Below, piece after piece: positions 12,273 to 25,200 of a stretch of DNA of 64,000 nt. Numbering within the stretch: the first letter of the stretch is position 1; the number at the start of each line of letters is the position of its first letter. The notes beneath the pieces are model-generated. The model was not told where the DNA came from and did not search any database. It saw only the letters and a program-made list of their open reading frames with translations. The DNA lies in contig CM035809.1 of assembly GCA_020466095.1 (NCBI GenBank), positions 1,362,798 to 1,426,797 on the forward strand, written 5' to 3'. The translations under genes were made by a program, and so were the position numbers. The stretch is from Chlorops oryzae (Eukaryota; Arthropoda; Insecta; Diptera; Chloropidae).

Positions 12273-13097
12273 CCGTGCTATGACCTTTGCCCTATGTAGG
12301 ATTTTTTTTCTTTTCATCATAATTTTTTTGTTTTTTAATATTTCCATCCCATATTTTCTGACTTTTAATATTATCCCATTTTAGTTTAATTTTGCAAACT
12401 TTTGATCCATTCACTACAAGGAGATCTGAAAAAATTTTAAGAATTCGTAATCCGATTTTTTTGCCCCATAAGAGTACGATTTCAAAATTGGTCATTTTTC
12501 ACATACCTAGGAAAAACAGTTCTTAAGTTATGGCTATTTGAAAAATGAAAAGTACTAATTTTTTAGCTTTAAGGCCATTGCGCCACCTCTGAACTTTGCT
12601 TAATCTTCATCAAATTTTTCACACGTAAGTTTTTGATTGTTACCGACATTTTAAGCCCCTGGGAACAAGGAAATTTCACCATCGCCAAAAATGGCCACCT
12701 TAATGTATACATATGATAAAATTTGAAACTGTTTGATTTACTTTAAAATTTCATTTAGTTTCTTACAACACGCAACACGAACATGAATTTTCACCCATCA
12801 GTTCAATAACAAGCGAAGAGGATGTTAAGTTTGTCGTCAATCGAGAGGACATAAAAAAAAAAACAGCTATGTATGACTGCGATAAATGTAAAAAAAAAGC
12901 AACTTCTATGGATAAACATACTGTAAATTTGTGCCAACAGTGCGCAGAAAAATAGAATCTTTTGCATTTTTAATATATTTTTTTTATTTGTTTGGTAAGA
13001 AATTATTAAAAGAAAACAAAAACTTGTACAACTGTTGTATACTGTTTTTAGGGCAGAAAGAACAGATTTCTTTGTTGTTTTGAAGGTCATAGCACGG
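12273..13097. mobile_element. piggyBac-type element, internally deleted, 825 bp
   Basis: Inverted ends CCGTGCTATGACCTT are flanked on both sides by TTAA (12,269-12,272 and 13,098-13,101), the piggyBac target. It keeps the end of a transposase-like frame (12,750-12,955). It is too short to be autonomous. Confidence 0.85.
12750..12955 (+). pseudogene. C-terminal remnant of a piggyBac-like transposase
   Basis: The frame ends at TAG 12,953-12,955. Its last part reads YDCDKCKKKATSMDKHTVNL and then CQQCAEK: two CxxC pairs about 20 residues apart, like the cysteine-rich C-terminal domain of piggyBac transposases that binds the element's ends. The catalytic Asp domain is gone. The frame has no start codon of its own in a sensible place. 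It overlaps the shadow frame on the minus strand. Confidence 0.6.
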
Positions 13098-13101
13098 TTA
13101 A

Positions 13102-14457
13102 CCTTATATTATACATTAAATTAATGCCGCTAGCGCACATTATCATCTGCAAGCAACACTATTAGCAATACCTTAAGCTAGCAACATGTTGCGACGCGCC
13201 TTTTTGATGTGTCTAATGTTTACGGAAGACTTTTTACGATGTTTCTATTGTGTTTCCACGTTTTTAGGTAAAAAAAAAAATATTTAAAATAAAATAAAAA
13301 TACATACTTTGTTTTGAACTAAAAAAAGCATAGAAAAACTTCTGACTGACTGCATGAATTAAAGTTTAAGCGAAAAGAAAAACAAAAAACAACGCACTCA
13401 AATCCATGTGTTCAGTCTTGCTTGTTTTTTCCGCTCTTTACATTTTCAATTTATTTAATCTGCGCACTTTGGATTTTTGTGCTCATCAGTTTCTTGGTGA
13501 AGCGCTTTGTCGTTTTGCAGCTTGCACAGAAAAAGTCGCAATTCGTGACGATTTCATATGGAGACTGTTTGCTCTTTGCCGAGCCACCGATGACATGTGC
13601 CAATCAGAGTCCAATGAAATTGGGAAATCGCAAAATCATCATCGAGTGCGGCATTTTACGTTTGTCTCGCCGCTCCTGTCTTTTTGTGTGTTCGCAAAGA
13701 AGCAACTTTTTTCGTTTGTTTTTCTTTTTTTCTTTTCTTCTTTTTGCGAAGATTTCATCAAGTGTTAAGTGGCTCAACTCAGCTCAACTCTGCTGGGCTC
13801 AGCATAAGTCCTTGAAATGCAGCTCAATGCTGAAATGCCAGTGCAACACATGCTCACATGTCATGCATGCTCTGTCATGTCGTGTTTCTGCCATGCAGTT
13901 TATTGAATTTGCAATTTTTGGGGGAAAGAATCGAATTTGAAGAAAGAAACCAACAAATGGAAAAGTCCGTAGCACTGACATAAGACGATAGAAGAGAAAT
14001 GTTCCGAAAATTGCATTTGCAAAATGGATTCAAAATCGCCTGTGAAGCGAAGTGAAGTGAGAAAGCAGGATTAAAAAGAGACCTTAATGGGAAAGTGATA
14101 AAATTGATTCTTCTTCTGTGCGAATTAAGGATTTGGCAGTTCTTTGGGAGATTTCGAAAATCATTGAAAATTCATTTTGAGTCGTGATGCTAAATGGGAT
14201 TGACTCAAAGAATGCTTCAAGCCTATTAATTGTTAAGCCTAATTGAATACCTCAAATGAATAATTTTTGATGTCTTTGATATAAATTTTTGGTCCAATAA
14301 AAATATGAAGTGGACGTCCAGTAGTGCGTACAATTGGGATCTACGAGTTTCCAATAGTTCGAATAAAAATACATAATTATTGATATTCGATAAGTTTTTA
14401 TTCTTTTTGTTTCAAATAAAAAATTAAATTAAATTAAACTACGCCGATGTGGTTTAA
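13102..14457. other. Intergenic, no gene recognised
   Basis: Two overlapping + frames of 120 and 172 codons (13,406-13,940) are T-rich in the first half and match nothing known. No splice or start context supports them. Confidence 0.4.
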
Positions 14458-15194
14458 GGGGGTCTTCTCATTGAAATCCCGTTTTTTTACCCTTTTTAAA
14501 AAAATTCTTATTTGAAAACGCAAAGAATAATTGAAAACTTTTTTTATTTATTGTAAATATTACAAAAGGTTCAAAGTAAATAAAAAAAATTTTTTTGCCT
14601 CGATACGTGGGCTGTTCAAAAAGTAATGAGACTTCGAAGTTGGTAGTGAAAAAAAAGGTGCCGTCACGGCGGCCACGATTCCGGGTCTCCGGAGCGTCCG
14701 AAATGGAAAAAAAAACGGGGTTATAATCAGTATAGATGTAATTCTCGGGTGAACCTCAAGCTTAATTTTGTAATTTTTTTTGACAAAATGGCGGCCATTC
14801 AAAAAAATTTCAATTTCGGGCTTTTTTTTTGTAGTTTAGTGTAAAAAAAAAAATAGTAAAAAATTTTTTTAAATTATGGTCGAGGTTCACCCGAGAATGG
14901 TGACAATTCTGCGTCGATTCCACTTTGTTTCATGAAAATCGGTTCAGTTGAACTGGAGATATCATGGCCGCCAGTTCGAAAAACGTGGTTTCGAGATAAA
15001 CGCGTTTAAAGTTTGAAGCAACGCAAAAATTACTCGTTTTAGCGCAGATCTTGCTCGACAAAGAAGGCTATATCCTCTAAACTATTTCGAATTTCAAAAA
15101 ATCTTTTTAGGGGCATATTCACAACTACCCAAGCTATAAATAAATGCAAAAAAAAAAAAAAGTCGAAAAAAAGTTGCTCAATGAGAAGACCCCC
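14458..15194. mobile_element. TTAA-flanked MITE, 737 bp
   Basis: Ends GGGGGTCTTCTCATTGA appear as inverted repeats, with TTAA directly outside both (14,454-14,457; 15,195-15,198). TTAA suggests a piggyBac-like target, but the ends start with G rather than the usual CC, so the superfamily stays open. Internally CGAGGTTCACCCGAGAAT (14,880) and its reverse near 14,740 make a second inverted pair. No protein is evident. Confidence 0.7.
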
Positions 15195-15775
15195 TTAATA
15201 ATAAAAAACATTGAGAAAGAACCTGATACCTGAACCACTGTAATAAGAAGCAGCAAAATAAAAATGTTGATATCCAAGTTCCTCAAAAGCCTTTTCGAAT
15301 TTTTGTGCACCTAATTTTGTGGTTATGAGTGTAACGGTGTTCACCGAAAATATGTTTCCTCTTGTTATGTTTTCTATAGAAAAAATGTTGCAAAAAATAA
15401 CTTTTAAGCATTTTAAGTGGTTTTTGCCTGCACTATTACAAAACATTCAAATCAATTCAAATTTATTTCCTTTTTCAATCGTTCTTTACTGTGTGTCTTA
15501 ATTGCTCTCAGTCGGCACTCAATACTTCAGGCTGTGTTGGGTAAATATGCAGGTTTTTCAAACTTTTCGATTTGCAACCGATGAGAGGAAATTGGATTCA
15601 AACTTTTTTGAGCTTGTTTCACTATTGAGTGGGTACTACTTTCCTTGACCTTTTTCGCTTACCAGAAACGAGTGGGGTTGAAAATTTTTCTGGCACTGTA
15701 CGTCAACTTCCTCTAGACCTGCTATTGCAACAAGGGTCGAAATTATTGAAATATTTTTTATGTACAAAATTTATA

Positions 15776-16114
15776 CAGTCGAATCCGGATGTAACGAATC
15801 CCTGAAATAATGAATAGCTCGAAATAGTGAACGCTTTTTTTACACGAACCAATCTAAATACAGTCGAAACTCTCTATAGCGAACTCCTCTAAAACGAATT
15901 TCTCTCTATAGCGAATCGTAAGATTCTCACAAGGTTTTTCGATACATCTTCAGAGTTTTTTTTTTTTCCTCTTTATAACGAATTCTCCATGTAACGAATT
16001 CGTTATAAAGACATTCGGCTGTAGTGAACAAAAAGTCAATCTCGCTAAGTCAAACATTCTGGCTACAATGAACAGGCCGTGTAAAAATTAATTTACTATA
16101 TCCAGATTCGATTG
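15776..16114. mobile_element. pogo/Tigger-like MITE, 339 bp
   Basis: The left end CAGTCGAATCCGGATGTAA matches the right end reversed, CAATCGAATCTGGATATAG. TA stands outside both ends. The CAGTCGAA start and TAACGAA-rich interior are typical of pogo/Tigger-derived MITEs. A smaller relative is nested inside. Confidence 0.65.
15861..16021. mobile_element. Nested pogo/Tigger-like MITE, 161 bp
   Basis: Starts CAGTCGAAACTCTCTATAGC and ends ATTCGGCTG, flanked by TA on both sides, with a GCGAA/TTCGTTATA-rich centre. The right end is less well conserved than the left. Confidence 0.55.
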
Positions 16115-16116
16115 TA

Positions 16117-17379
16117 TTAAGGATCGTTTATGCAGTTGTGTTTCATTCAGACCTTAATTTTGTTACCGATTAGAAAACCTACGTTTCTGGATGGCTCATC
16201 CAAAATTGGTTGACAAATCCCTTTATCCCGTTTTAACGTCGATTTACCATTGGCAACTGCCATCCATTTACCATTGGAAAGACCGCCTGCGTCGGCATTC
16301 GTTGATGTCGAAGTTGTTCAACTCTTATGCAAATATATTTCAAGATATAATAAATAAAAAATATGTTTTTTCTATGGCTCAATTGTTGACCAAGTTGACG
16401 TTTTTCAATTTCTGATATGATAACGAAGCAAAAATTATTGCATATACTCAGGGCTGGATTATAGGATGGACCAGGCAGGCCATTGCCTAGGCCCCCACAA
16501 ACTGTATTCTAAATAAATTCAGATAATTTTTAATCGTTTTTCGGCGAATAGTGTAAATAAATAGTACCTGTCAATAGTGGTTTTCCGTTCGGGAAAATAG
16601 AATTAATTCGTTTATCTTTGAGCAATTTTTTGTTCATAGAAAAAGGGGCCCCGCAACCTTATTCCGGCCGCGCATATAGGTACTAATGAAATTTTTTTTT
16701 CTTTTACAAATTCCAATTTAGACGAATAAAGTTGACATATAATGCGGCCGAGTCACAAATTAGAAAATTGCGCTTTCGAGTAAAACGCAAAGCGATTCCG
16801 CATTAAAGAGACCACAGCGAAACCCGCTAATCAGTGAAGTATGTAGGCTATTGAGCCACAAACGATATAATATAATGCAGAGTTCATCGAAATTTCTACG
16901 ACTTTCGTTTGTCGCATCATAATAAAGAGATAAAGAATTATGAAAAAAATAATAAAAATCGCAAAATGCAACTATTGATAAGCTGCGATGCTTGCTAAAT
17001 AAATAGAAGCTTCAATTACGCTTTTTTTTTTTTAATCGAGAAAACAAGTATTTCGAGTATTATGAAGAGGAATTAAATAAAGGAAATTGTTTCCCATGAT
17101 AAGCAGGAATAAAATATTTTGTTAGTTCCGCAGCAATTAGAAAAAGCCATGTCCATATGTCATACTATCACCTGATATGCGTAATCCGAGCTATTAAAAA
17201 AAAATTTTTCTTTGTGTATTTCATACGACTGTGCCCACTGTGCGAGTTAAATTGTCTTTATTATTCTTTTTTAGTACGGTCAACAAGCAAATTGCAATTG
17301 ATGCGATTTATTTAGTAAGAAGAATTATTATTGAGAAGCGGATATCAATATAATTATTTCGAAAGATTTATTAACTTAC
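16117..17379. other. Non-coding; possible unseen exon of the 17,457 (-) gene
   Basis: Low-complexity AT-rich sequence. A GC-rich pair of motifs (16,445-16,495 and 16,650-16,680) could be transposon debris. I looked on the minus strand below 17,380 for a continuation of the signal-peptide exon and found no convincing coding exon. Confidence 0.35.
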
Positions 17380-17457
17380 CGCTTCGGCTGCTTCTTCGGC
17401 TGAAACAGCTGAAATTATCAATAAAATTGCAATGAATATTGCAAAACGCAATTTCAT
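17380..17457 (-). CDS. First exon of an unidentified secreted peptide (signal sequence)
   Basis: On the minus strand the ATG at 17,457 opens 26 codons, MKLRFAIFIAILLIISAVSA then EEAAEA, and runs straight into a strong donor GTAAGT (phase 0). This is a textbook signal peptide: a basic N-terminus, a 13-residue hydrophobic core, a VSA cleavage site and an acidic Ala/Glu propeptide start. Context before the ATG (AAAA) is favourable. Small secreted insect peptides often split here, after the signal exon. No downstream exon was identified, so the mature product is unknown and the gene may be a relic. Confidence 0.5.
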
Positions 17458-18104
17458 TTTTACGGTTTTTTTGTTGTTGTTGTTAGACAAAGAGTTTTTC
17501 CTTTTTTGTCAATATTTTGAGTTTATTTTCGAAAATGATTCATACACTTATTAGTGTTCGGAAGTGACACTTGTAGAGTTACAAATTTGATTTTATATTA
17601 AAATCCCGAAAATTTGAAATTCTAATTGCGACTAAACCAAGCACTTCGAATGGAATACAAAAACGGACTGCAATCAGTGCTCGAACTTCTACCACTGTAG
17701 TGGTAGATCTACATCCACGGCTGCCACCTGCATTAAATTTTCTTGTACTAAAGCCCAAAATCCAATATTGCGAGAGTGCGTGACGTCACGAAAATGTTTT
17801 GCGTGACGCATTTCAATCTCCAATGAGAGTTTTGCGTCACGCAGATGATAGCATAATTTCACTTCTAGCAACGCAATATTTGAACCAAGTACCAATCTAA
17901 CGAGTACCGAGTACTCATAAAAATTATAAGTACGTTATCACTTGAGTTTAAATTTTAATTCATAATTTTTCTTACCGTCGGGGCTCCAGAGAGTCCTTCA
18001 GGAATAGGAGACGGTCAAAGTTCTTGTATTGTTTTTGCGTTTGCTGCCTGCTCAGTTTTGCGTCTCATTTCCTTAAGGCTCTTTTGAAATTGGTCTCTTA
18101 GAGA

Positions 18105-18861
18105 CAGTGTTGCCAGAAGTGAAGATTTTTCTTCAAAATGAAGAGTTTTATTTCCTATATTTCTATAAAAATCTTAAAACTAAGATTTTTGCAAAAAATT
18201 TGGGTTTCATACAAAAAAATCTTCACAGTGAAGATTTTTGGCAACACTTGAAGATTTTTGTAATTCTTATTTGTATTCATTGCTGTCAGTAGTTTGGTGC
18301 AGCTTTTCCCTCGCAGACTTTCAAAAAATCCCTTTCGAAATCGATTTCAATAGAAGATCTAAAAATTCCTTCAAAAGTGAAAAAACAGCACTGAACCAAT
18401 TCAATATTTTTGTCAGCTGATGCACATGTGAGAGAAGGGCGGCTAGAGTCCAACTGACGTATGTCAGTTCAAAAAAGCCTAATGAATTGAATTCGTTTTT
18501 TGTTATTTAATTTTTATTTTTATGCATTAGATATACGGCAAAAAAATGCGTTAAAATTTAAAAAACAATGCTCCAAAAACAATGAAAAAAGTAATGGCCC
18601 TTAAAGTCTTCGAGTGATGAATTAAAACACAGTAAAAATATATTTTGTTTTTGAATTTTTATTTTTATTTAATGGTTCGACTTGTAAACTGCAATGAATT
18701 TGAATAGAAACCTAATAAAAAAAATTATTTTTTATTTAAATCTTCATAAAAGATTTTTTAATTCAAAAAAGATTTTTTTTTTTTGAATTTAGAAAAAAAT
18801 CTTCAGTGAAGATATTTTATGTTGTCTCGGAAGATTTAAAAAAAAAAACCTGGCAACACTG
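18105..18861. mobile_element. hAT-type MITE, 757 bp
   Basis: It begins CAGTGTTGCCAG and ends CTGGCAACACTG, with perfect 8-bp duplications CTTAGAGA at 18,097-18,104 and 18,862-18,869. Many internal GAAGATTTTT motifs occur in both orientations. Ends and length mark it as a sibling of 7961-8706. Confidence 0.88.
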
Positions 18862-18869
18862 CTTAGAGA

Positions 18870-19932
18870 CCTCCAGGCCGCTTTACAGTCATTCTCTATA
18901 CCAGAAATAATAATTCGATATTTCACAAATATGCAGTAAGATTTTTAATTATTTATTTACCATCCACATCCAAATTTTTGGCTGTTTCTTTCCAGGTGTG
19001 CTCCTTCCACGAAACCATTTTAAATAACGAGCTTCGCTTGTCATATAATTCCTGGCTTCTCTCTTACGAGGTCTATAAGCTGATGGATTTGTTCCTAACC
19101 TTCACAAAAATTATTTGAATAACTTTGGTTTTATTAGTTTTAATGAGTACCCAATAGCGAGTACTCAAAAAAATAGCTACATCATTAACCTGTCAAATTG
19201 CCTCGCAACGAGAAATATTCAATTTTTCAAACTTTTCTCGCTACGAGGTCTGGGAGTGCGATACATTGGAGCTTGAGCCATATCATTGAATGTATTGAAA
19301 TTTGTGTGCGTCTCGTCTCGCGCTCTCGCATCGGGCTCTCGCACTGTTGGATTTTGGGCTTAAGCCAATCAAAAAAATCGTACCAAAACCGAAAAAAATG
19401 TACCAAAAAATATTTCAGTCACTATTTTACGAAAATAGCAAATTGTGGGATATGAGAAATTTGTCACATAACTGTCAAAATTTATATGAAGATTTACGAT
19501 GGCAAAAGTTGCGAAGGCATTTGCGAAGCTGCATGAGTACCATTAATGTTTCGAACGAAGTTTTCCATTTATGAACAAAAATGGTTTTTTCGAATCCCTA
19601 AGAATGCAGTTAGTATTAAAAATTAAAAGAAAATTTTTATCATTAAACCTTTTTTCAATTTAGAAAATTGCGTACGACTAGACAAAATAAAATTTTTCGG
19701 AATTTTTGTGCAAAAAATTGGACATCATGTCGAATGAGTTTATTTTCAAAATTTCTTAAAAGTCCCAAATGCGTATTGAAGAAATGCCAAAAGCTTAAAC
19801 ATTTCATAACAGAAATGTTTGGAACCTAAGCCCGAGGAATGTGAACACAAAAACTAAAAATATATATCAAGGGTTGGATAAAAATGTTACCAACAATGTG
19901 CTATAAAAAAATTTATATTACAAAATTTAACA
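18870..19932. other. Intergenic, no gene seen
   Basis: Short frames at 19,198-19,574 overlap in two registers and have no recognisable product. A short inverted pair (CTCGCAACGAG / CTCGCTACGAG) occurs at 19,201-19,245. Confidence 0.35.
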
Positions 19933-19935
19933 TAA

Positions 19936-20243
19936 GGGGTCGTCCATATATTACGTCATCATACAGGGGTGTGGAGGGGGTCTCGCGAATGATGACGCTT
20001 GATGATGAAGGGGAGGGGGGTCAATCCGCAATGATCACGTCATCATCTCTATCTTATAAGAAAACACTATAAAACTATATTTTGAAGAAATTAGTTTCTT
20101 TTTATTTGTGAAATAATAAAGAGCTCAAAGATGATGTCAAACGAGGGGGGGGGGGTGGTTCTGGACGATGACGATTGATGATAAGGGGGAGGTGGGTGTC
20201 TAAAATGGTCAAAAACATGTTGACGTAATATATGGACGGCCCC
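19936..20243. mobile_element. TAA-flanked MITE, 308 bp
   Basis: Left end GGGGTCGTCCATATATTACG and right end reversed GGGGCCGTCCATATATTACG, continuing through TCA, with TAA on both sides. The interior is G-rich next to both ends (GGGGAGGGGGG; GGGGGGGGGTGG). A degraded relative without intact ends lies at about 20,985-21,060. The 3-bp TAA duplication suggests PIF/Harbinger. Confidence 0.75.
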
Positions 20244-20246
20244 TAA

Positions 20247-22209
20247 GCTGTCTTTAGGAGACCAAACCAAATTGATGATCATTATTTATTTTACACAGAT
20301 ATTTTGAGAGCATTATACTTTTATGGCGAATTTGAACTTATTTCTTTATTAATTAATATTCTTCATGCTTGTCAAAATTTAAATTATTTAAGAGCTCTTC
20401 ATATATTTTCATAGAAATATGTTTTGGCGCTTTCAGATGCCTCATATTATGAGTTCAGTTACTGCGATATCCATTAGATTTTAAATATTATCAGCGATAT
20501 GCAACCAGCCGAAAAATGTACCAATTTAACAAATTTATCAAACAAAAAAAAAATGTACCAGTTTTGGTACAATTGTACCATGTCTGGCAACCGTGTCTAC
20601 GTTATCGATCTATAGGTGACACTTGTCAAAAAATGTGTGTGGTGAATTTATAAAATTCCCCATTGCATCTATTCTTACTCCTGTCTTCACGTGCGATATT
20701 TCATTAAAAAATACGTGGTTCGTCACAAAAATCATCTATTAATGTGACATCACAGAGAAAAATAACAAACCAAACCATGAAAGGAAACAAATATTTTGCG
20801 AAAATTTGTGCTTGTCAAAAAATCGATTAAAAAAAAAAGATGAAATGAAGTGCGATGTGAATTAAAATTCGATTCAATACATTTTAAGTGCTTTGTGACG
20901 TCATAGGAAGAACGATTAATTATTATTTTAACATATTCGCAAACTGGTTTCTATAAACCTTGTTGGTTCATATTATGCTATTGGTATCAGGATGATGACG
21001 ATTAATTATAACGGCGAGGGGAGAGTTTAAAATGGTCAAAAACCCCTATCCCGTAATATGCTCTGTCACCCACCCTCCGTCGCACACCTTCACCCACTAC
21101 TTCACCCTCTCCCTCCCTATCTTATCCACCACTCTCCTCTCGTTCCCCCGCGTTACCATCATTTCCAGCTCTCTCAAGTTCTTGTTTGATGTAGAATAGA
21201 AAACATGGTTATTGTGGGTTAAATCTAAGAGATAGACATACATATACTATCCCGCACTTTTTGTAGATTTTTTTAAGATGCACAATGCTGTAGTAAATTA
21301 TTTTAATCTATGTATCTCGTAGGTTAACGCTACGCCAGCGTTTGCAATGTAAGCGCCAAAAAGTGTGTTTATTTATGACATCAGATTAGAAACCTCAAAA
21401 GTTTAAGTGATTTTCTACTATATTATGCATGTATTATGAAAATAAACCTTTCTCTTGAATCACTCAATCTATTAAAAGAAAGCCGCATCAAAGTCCGTAG
21501 TCTAGTTGGAAAGATCTGAGCATGCAGACAGACAGACTCCGCCGGACGAATTTTTCTTCTTCTATGTATTCATCCGTATTACATAAGCCAATGTAAGTAA
21601 GTATCTTAAGATATTCAAAGACCGACCCTTCGCTTCAATTCAGCCACTTTTGATATCACATAATTAAATGAACTTAAGCTCTTAGATGAATTAAGGTGTT
21701 CATTGAAATATTGGATGATTTTGTTTTTATCAAAAACTTTTTTCATACATTAAAACTTTGATTAATAGAAGGAAACATTATAGTGAGATCTTGTTTTCAT
21801 GAGTTCTTATTAACAATATCATTGAGAAGAGCAATTTAGTTGTTGATGTTGCAAAAATGTAAATTTCTCTATGTTTTCGCTTGTGACTTCCTCATCCATT
21901 GAACTATGATTAAATTGAACCCCAGAGATTCCGCTTTACTAATTAATTGAAATTAATGAAGAATTTAATTCGCGACCTAATGATTCGAATAATTGTTGAA
22001 TCGCCTATATGCCTTAACACTTAAACTCTCTTCGTAGCTTTCTTAAATTCCTTCACACTTTTCAGGCACAAGTGTAAACAATTAAAGCAGAGGAACAATT
22101 TTTTGTGGCCCTAGCAACCTAGCAACGATGGTATCTCAATTGAACGGAAATAAATATTGATAAATCAATCAACAGCGCGTGCTTTCAGTGCAAATATTTA
22201 CGCTCGAAA
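20247..22209. other. Intergenic; degraded repeats only
   Basis: Contains GATGACGATTAATTATAACG and AAAATGGTCAAAAAC near 21,000, a decayed relative of the 19,936 element, and a C-rich block at 21,065-21,170. The last few hundred bases are presumably the promoter and 5' UTR of the gene starting at 22,210, without a clear TATA box. Confidence 0.4.
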
Positions 22210-25200
22210 ATGGGTACGCATACAAGACGTGCCTTTTTAAATTCCTGCCTCAAAACACCCATTGATCCGTGCAATAATTGTCCAGCACCGATTTATAATC
22301 GTCCGAAAATATACTTAGGGCGTTTAAATAGGACAGTTCCATGTCACAAGGCAACGGATATCACGGAAAATAGTGCAGATTTGAACTGTCGACTATGGCC
22401 GAATTCTGGTATACGGTCGCTGGCGAAATTATACGACAGCATACCAAGTAAATGGGGCCACTGAACTCCATAGATTTGCTTTAAGGCTACGCCTTCATTT
22501 TTTCAGACTACTGCGATATCAATCACTTGCCAGAGGAGGAATTTTACTCAACCTTGGACTCGTTGCGTAGCACTTGTCGTGAGCTAAAAACAAAACCGAT
22601 TCCAGCAGAGGAAAGCAGTAATACCTCAACACGATCTCAGAGCACAGTTTGCAAGACAAAGAAGAGCACGAAAAAGAAAATTTGTTCGACCAAAAAGAGC
22701 ACCAGCAAGAAAAAATCGAAAGCAGATATAAAACTGGAAAAAGTGCATTATGGTTTAAGTACTCCTTGTAATAATATACTGGAAATCCCACAACTTAAGA
22801 GGTGTGTCACCATTTACACATGGAGACTCGTTATGCGCCATAAAGTATGCTTTTGCTTTTAAGTTAAGCGTTTTTCTCATTTTTCCTTAGCTTGAGTTGC
22901 AAACAAGAATTTGAAGCGGAGGTTGAAGCCTTCAAGAAGACCCTAAGAGACTACGAAGAGGAGCTTAAGAATCGTGCCGCTTCAAGGTACCTAGCGAGAG
23001 CCAAATCTTCCAGTTATCTTGCAACATTGGAATCTCCCAAATCAAAAGTGGATGAAATAACACAAACAGAGCCAGAGCGGTGAGTTTCTTTCAAACATAT
23101 TTCCATTTTTATTATTTCAACTGACACAACTCTTCTTTCAGCTACCCACCGAAAAATTCCACACCGAATTTATTAGAAACTTCGTTGCGAAAGTCATTCT
23201 CCTCTAATGATATTGACTCAGCAACGGAAATCTCCAAATACCATTTAAAAACAGAAGTAACACCCCGCCAAGAACGTACCAACGAGCTAACTAAAACCGA
23301 AAGATTATCGCTGATAGACAAGAAGAGATTCAAAAATCATTTTTTTAAAGAAACAACCAAAGCCCTAAGGTGGGTGTGTGACAATCAATCTCATACGATT
23401 ACTTATTTTACATAAAGTTTTGTATAACATCTTTATTTCTCATTCACTTAGCCCCACTACAACTGAGCTGCCAAAAATTACGGTTAATTCACCGAGCAGT
23501 GCGATCACCTCATCTAATCCAACCGTCGAACGTTCCTCATCCTACTTGAAATGGGAAAATCGCAGCAAAAAGAAAAGCAAAGAGAACCTTAGTATGCCCA
23601 TTCGGGGTTTTGAAATTCGGAGTAACTCAGAAAAAAGAGATTGCACAACTGAGGTGAGTGAAAATAATAACTAAAACATGGTCCGCAATACACCAAAGAG
23701 GTTTATGCCGAGTTTCAAATGGCGCAGCCCGGCGGCAAAAATGTTGCCTACAGAAGCGATGAATCGTAACACATTTTTTTTTTAGGCCGTAGGCGGTAAT
23801 GTATACGACCTCATATACCCTCCTGGTATACTTTTGTTCGAGCATGGCCGTTTTGTAGAGTGAACGCCTACCACGACCACATAAAGTAAGCTATTGGCAG
23901 GCAGTTCGCGTACAAACTCGTATACTTTGTAAGCTATGGGTAGGCAGTTCGTCTACAATCTTGTATGATGATGATGATATAAGGGTGGGAGGCACATTCA
24001 GTCCCTTGGCAATCAGGCAATTTTTTACCCAATTTGCCGTCCCGCGGGAAGAAGAAGGTGGAAAAGAATGAATGTTTTCCATGCTCAGTACGTCGCGGCC
24101 CCACTCCCCCATTGTGGCCCATGAGAAAGCGGTGCAGTAGCAAAGGAAATGTTCCGCACTGTCCTCGTCCTCGAGGCAGGAGGTGCATGTGGGGTCCGTG
24201 ACGACACAAATGGTCGCCATATGACGACCACATCTTATGTGTCCCATTATTAAGCCTACAAGATTCCGAAGATCAGTTTTCTTCAGTTGAAGGAGAAAGT
24301 CTGCGATTCTCTCGTTTGGCTCTTTAACGAAGCACTTGATTGTCCTGCAGGTCGAAATGAAACGGACTATCTCTCCTTGTGGGCTTTCGCCGCATAGGAA
24401 AGGATCCAGCGCTTCAGACCTGCAGAGCTAGGAGCTATTTTTGGTTCAGGTCCCATTGGTACACCCTTTGATTTGCCAATTCATCTGCTCTCTCATTTCC
24501 CGGGACTCCACTGTGTCCCGGGACCCATACGATTTCATTTCTATTAAATCTTGCGATATAGTGTGATAAGTTTGAAAAGGATTCCATTTAGGTATAGTCG
24601 AATAATAGAAACAACCGGATTGAGCTGTGTTCAGACGACAACTGAAGTCACTCTTTATTTAATATATTTCGAAGACTTAAAGTTTACTTAATTAAAGAGA
24701 GGAAATTTGACACCTAGCACATACTTCTTCTGTTTACATATTATTCTTTAAACAAAATGCTAAGTGCGGTGGTCACAGAAACGAGCCGTTGACAAGAAGC
24801 ATTAAAACGGTAATTGCGCTTGATACTTCGTCAGCATATTTTTGCACTTAAAGCTTTGCTTACAATTTGAGCTACTGTAAAGCATCGTCTCTGCGGCCAC
24901 TACAATAGTTTAGTCAATTCGTGCAATCTCTAGTAACAATCTTGTATACTTTGCTATTAATATTCAGGTCCTGTAAACCTGTTAACCTGTAAATTTTCAA
25001 CACATGTAAACATATGGAACCATTTTAAATGAATTGTGCAATTGATTGTAGCTGGTTGCCAATGTTTGTATGTGTTGGATATATGCATGAACAACTGCGC
25101 TATCGGAGTTCAGAGAGTTTTAATCTTGTTAATTTCGATTGGTCTTATATTTCTATCAACCTCCTGGTTTTTTTTGCTCCAGATCCCTTCACCAATACAT

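Noticed and set aside
13406..13940. Overlapping frames of 120 and 172 codons, the longest in the gene-poor part
   Set aside because: Two registers overlap, composition is T-rich with poly-Phe, there is no recognised domain and no splice or UTR context.
17689..17895. GC-richer segment with GCGTGACGTCACG palindrome, possible CRE-like regulatory site
   Set aside because: Inverted motifs TGCGTGACG/GCGTCACGC suggest a small stem-loop or MITE remnant; no gene start nearby to regulate.
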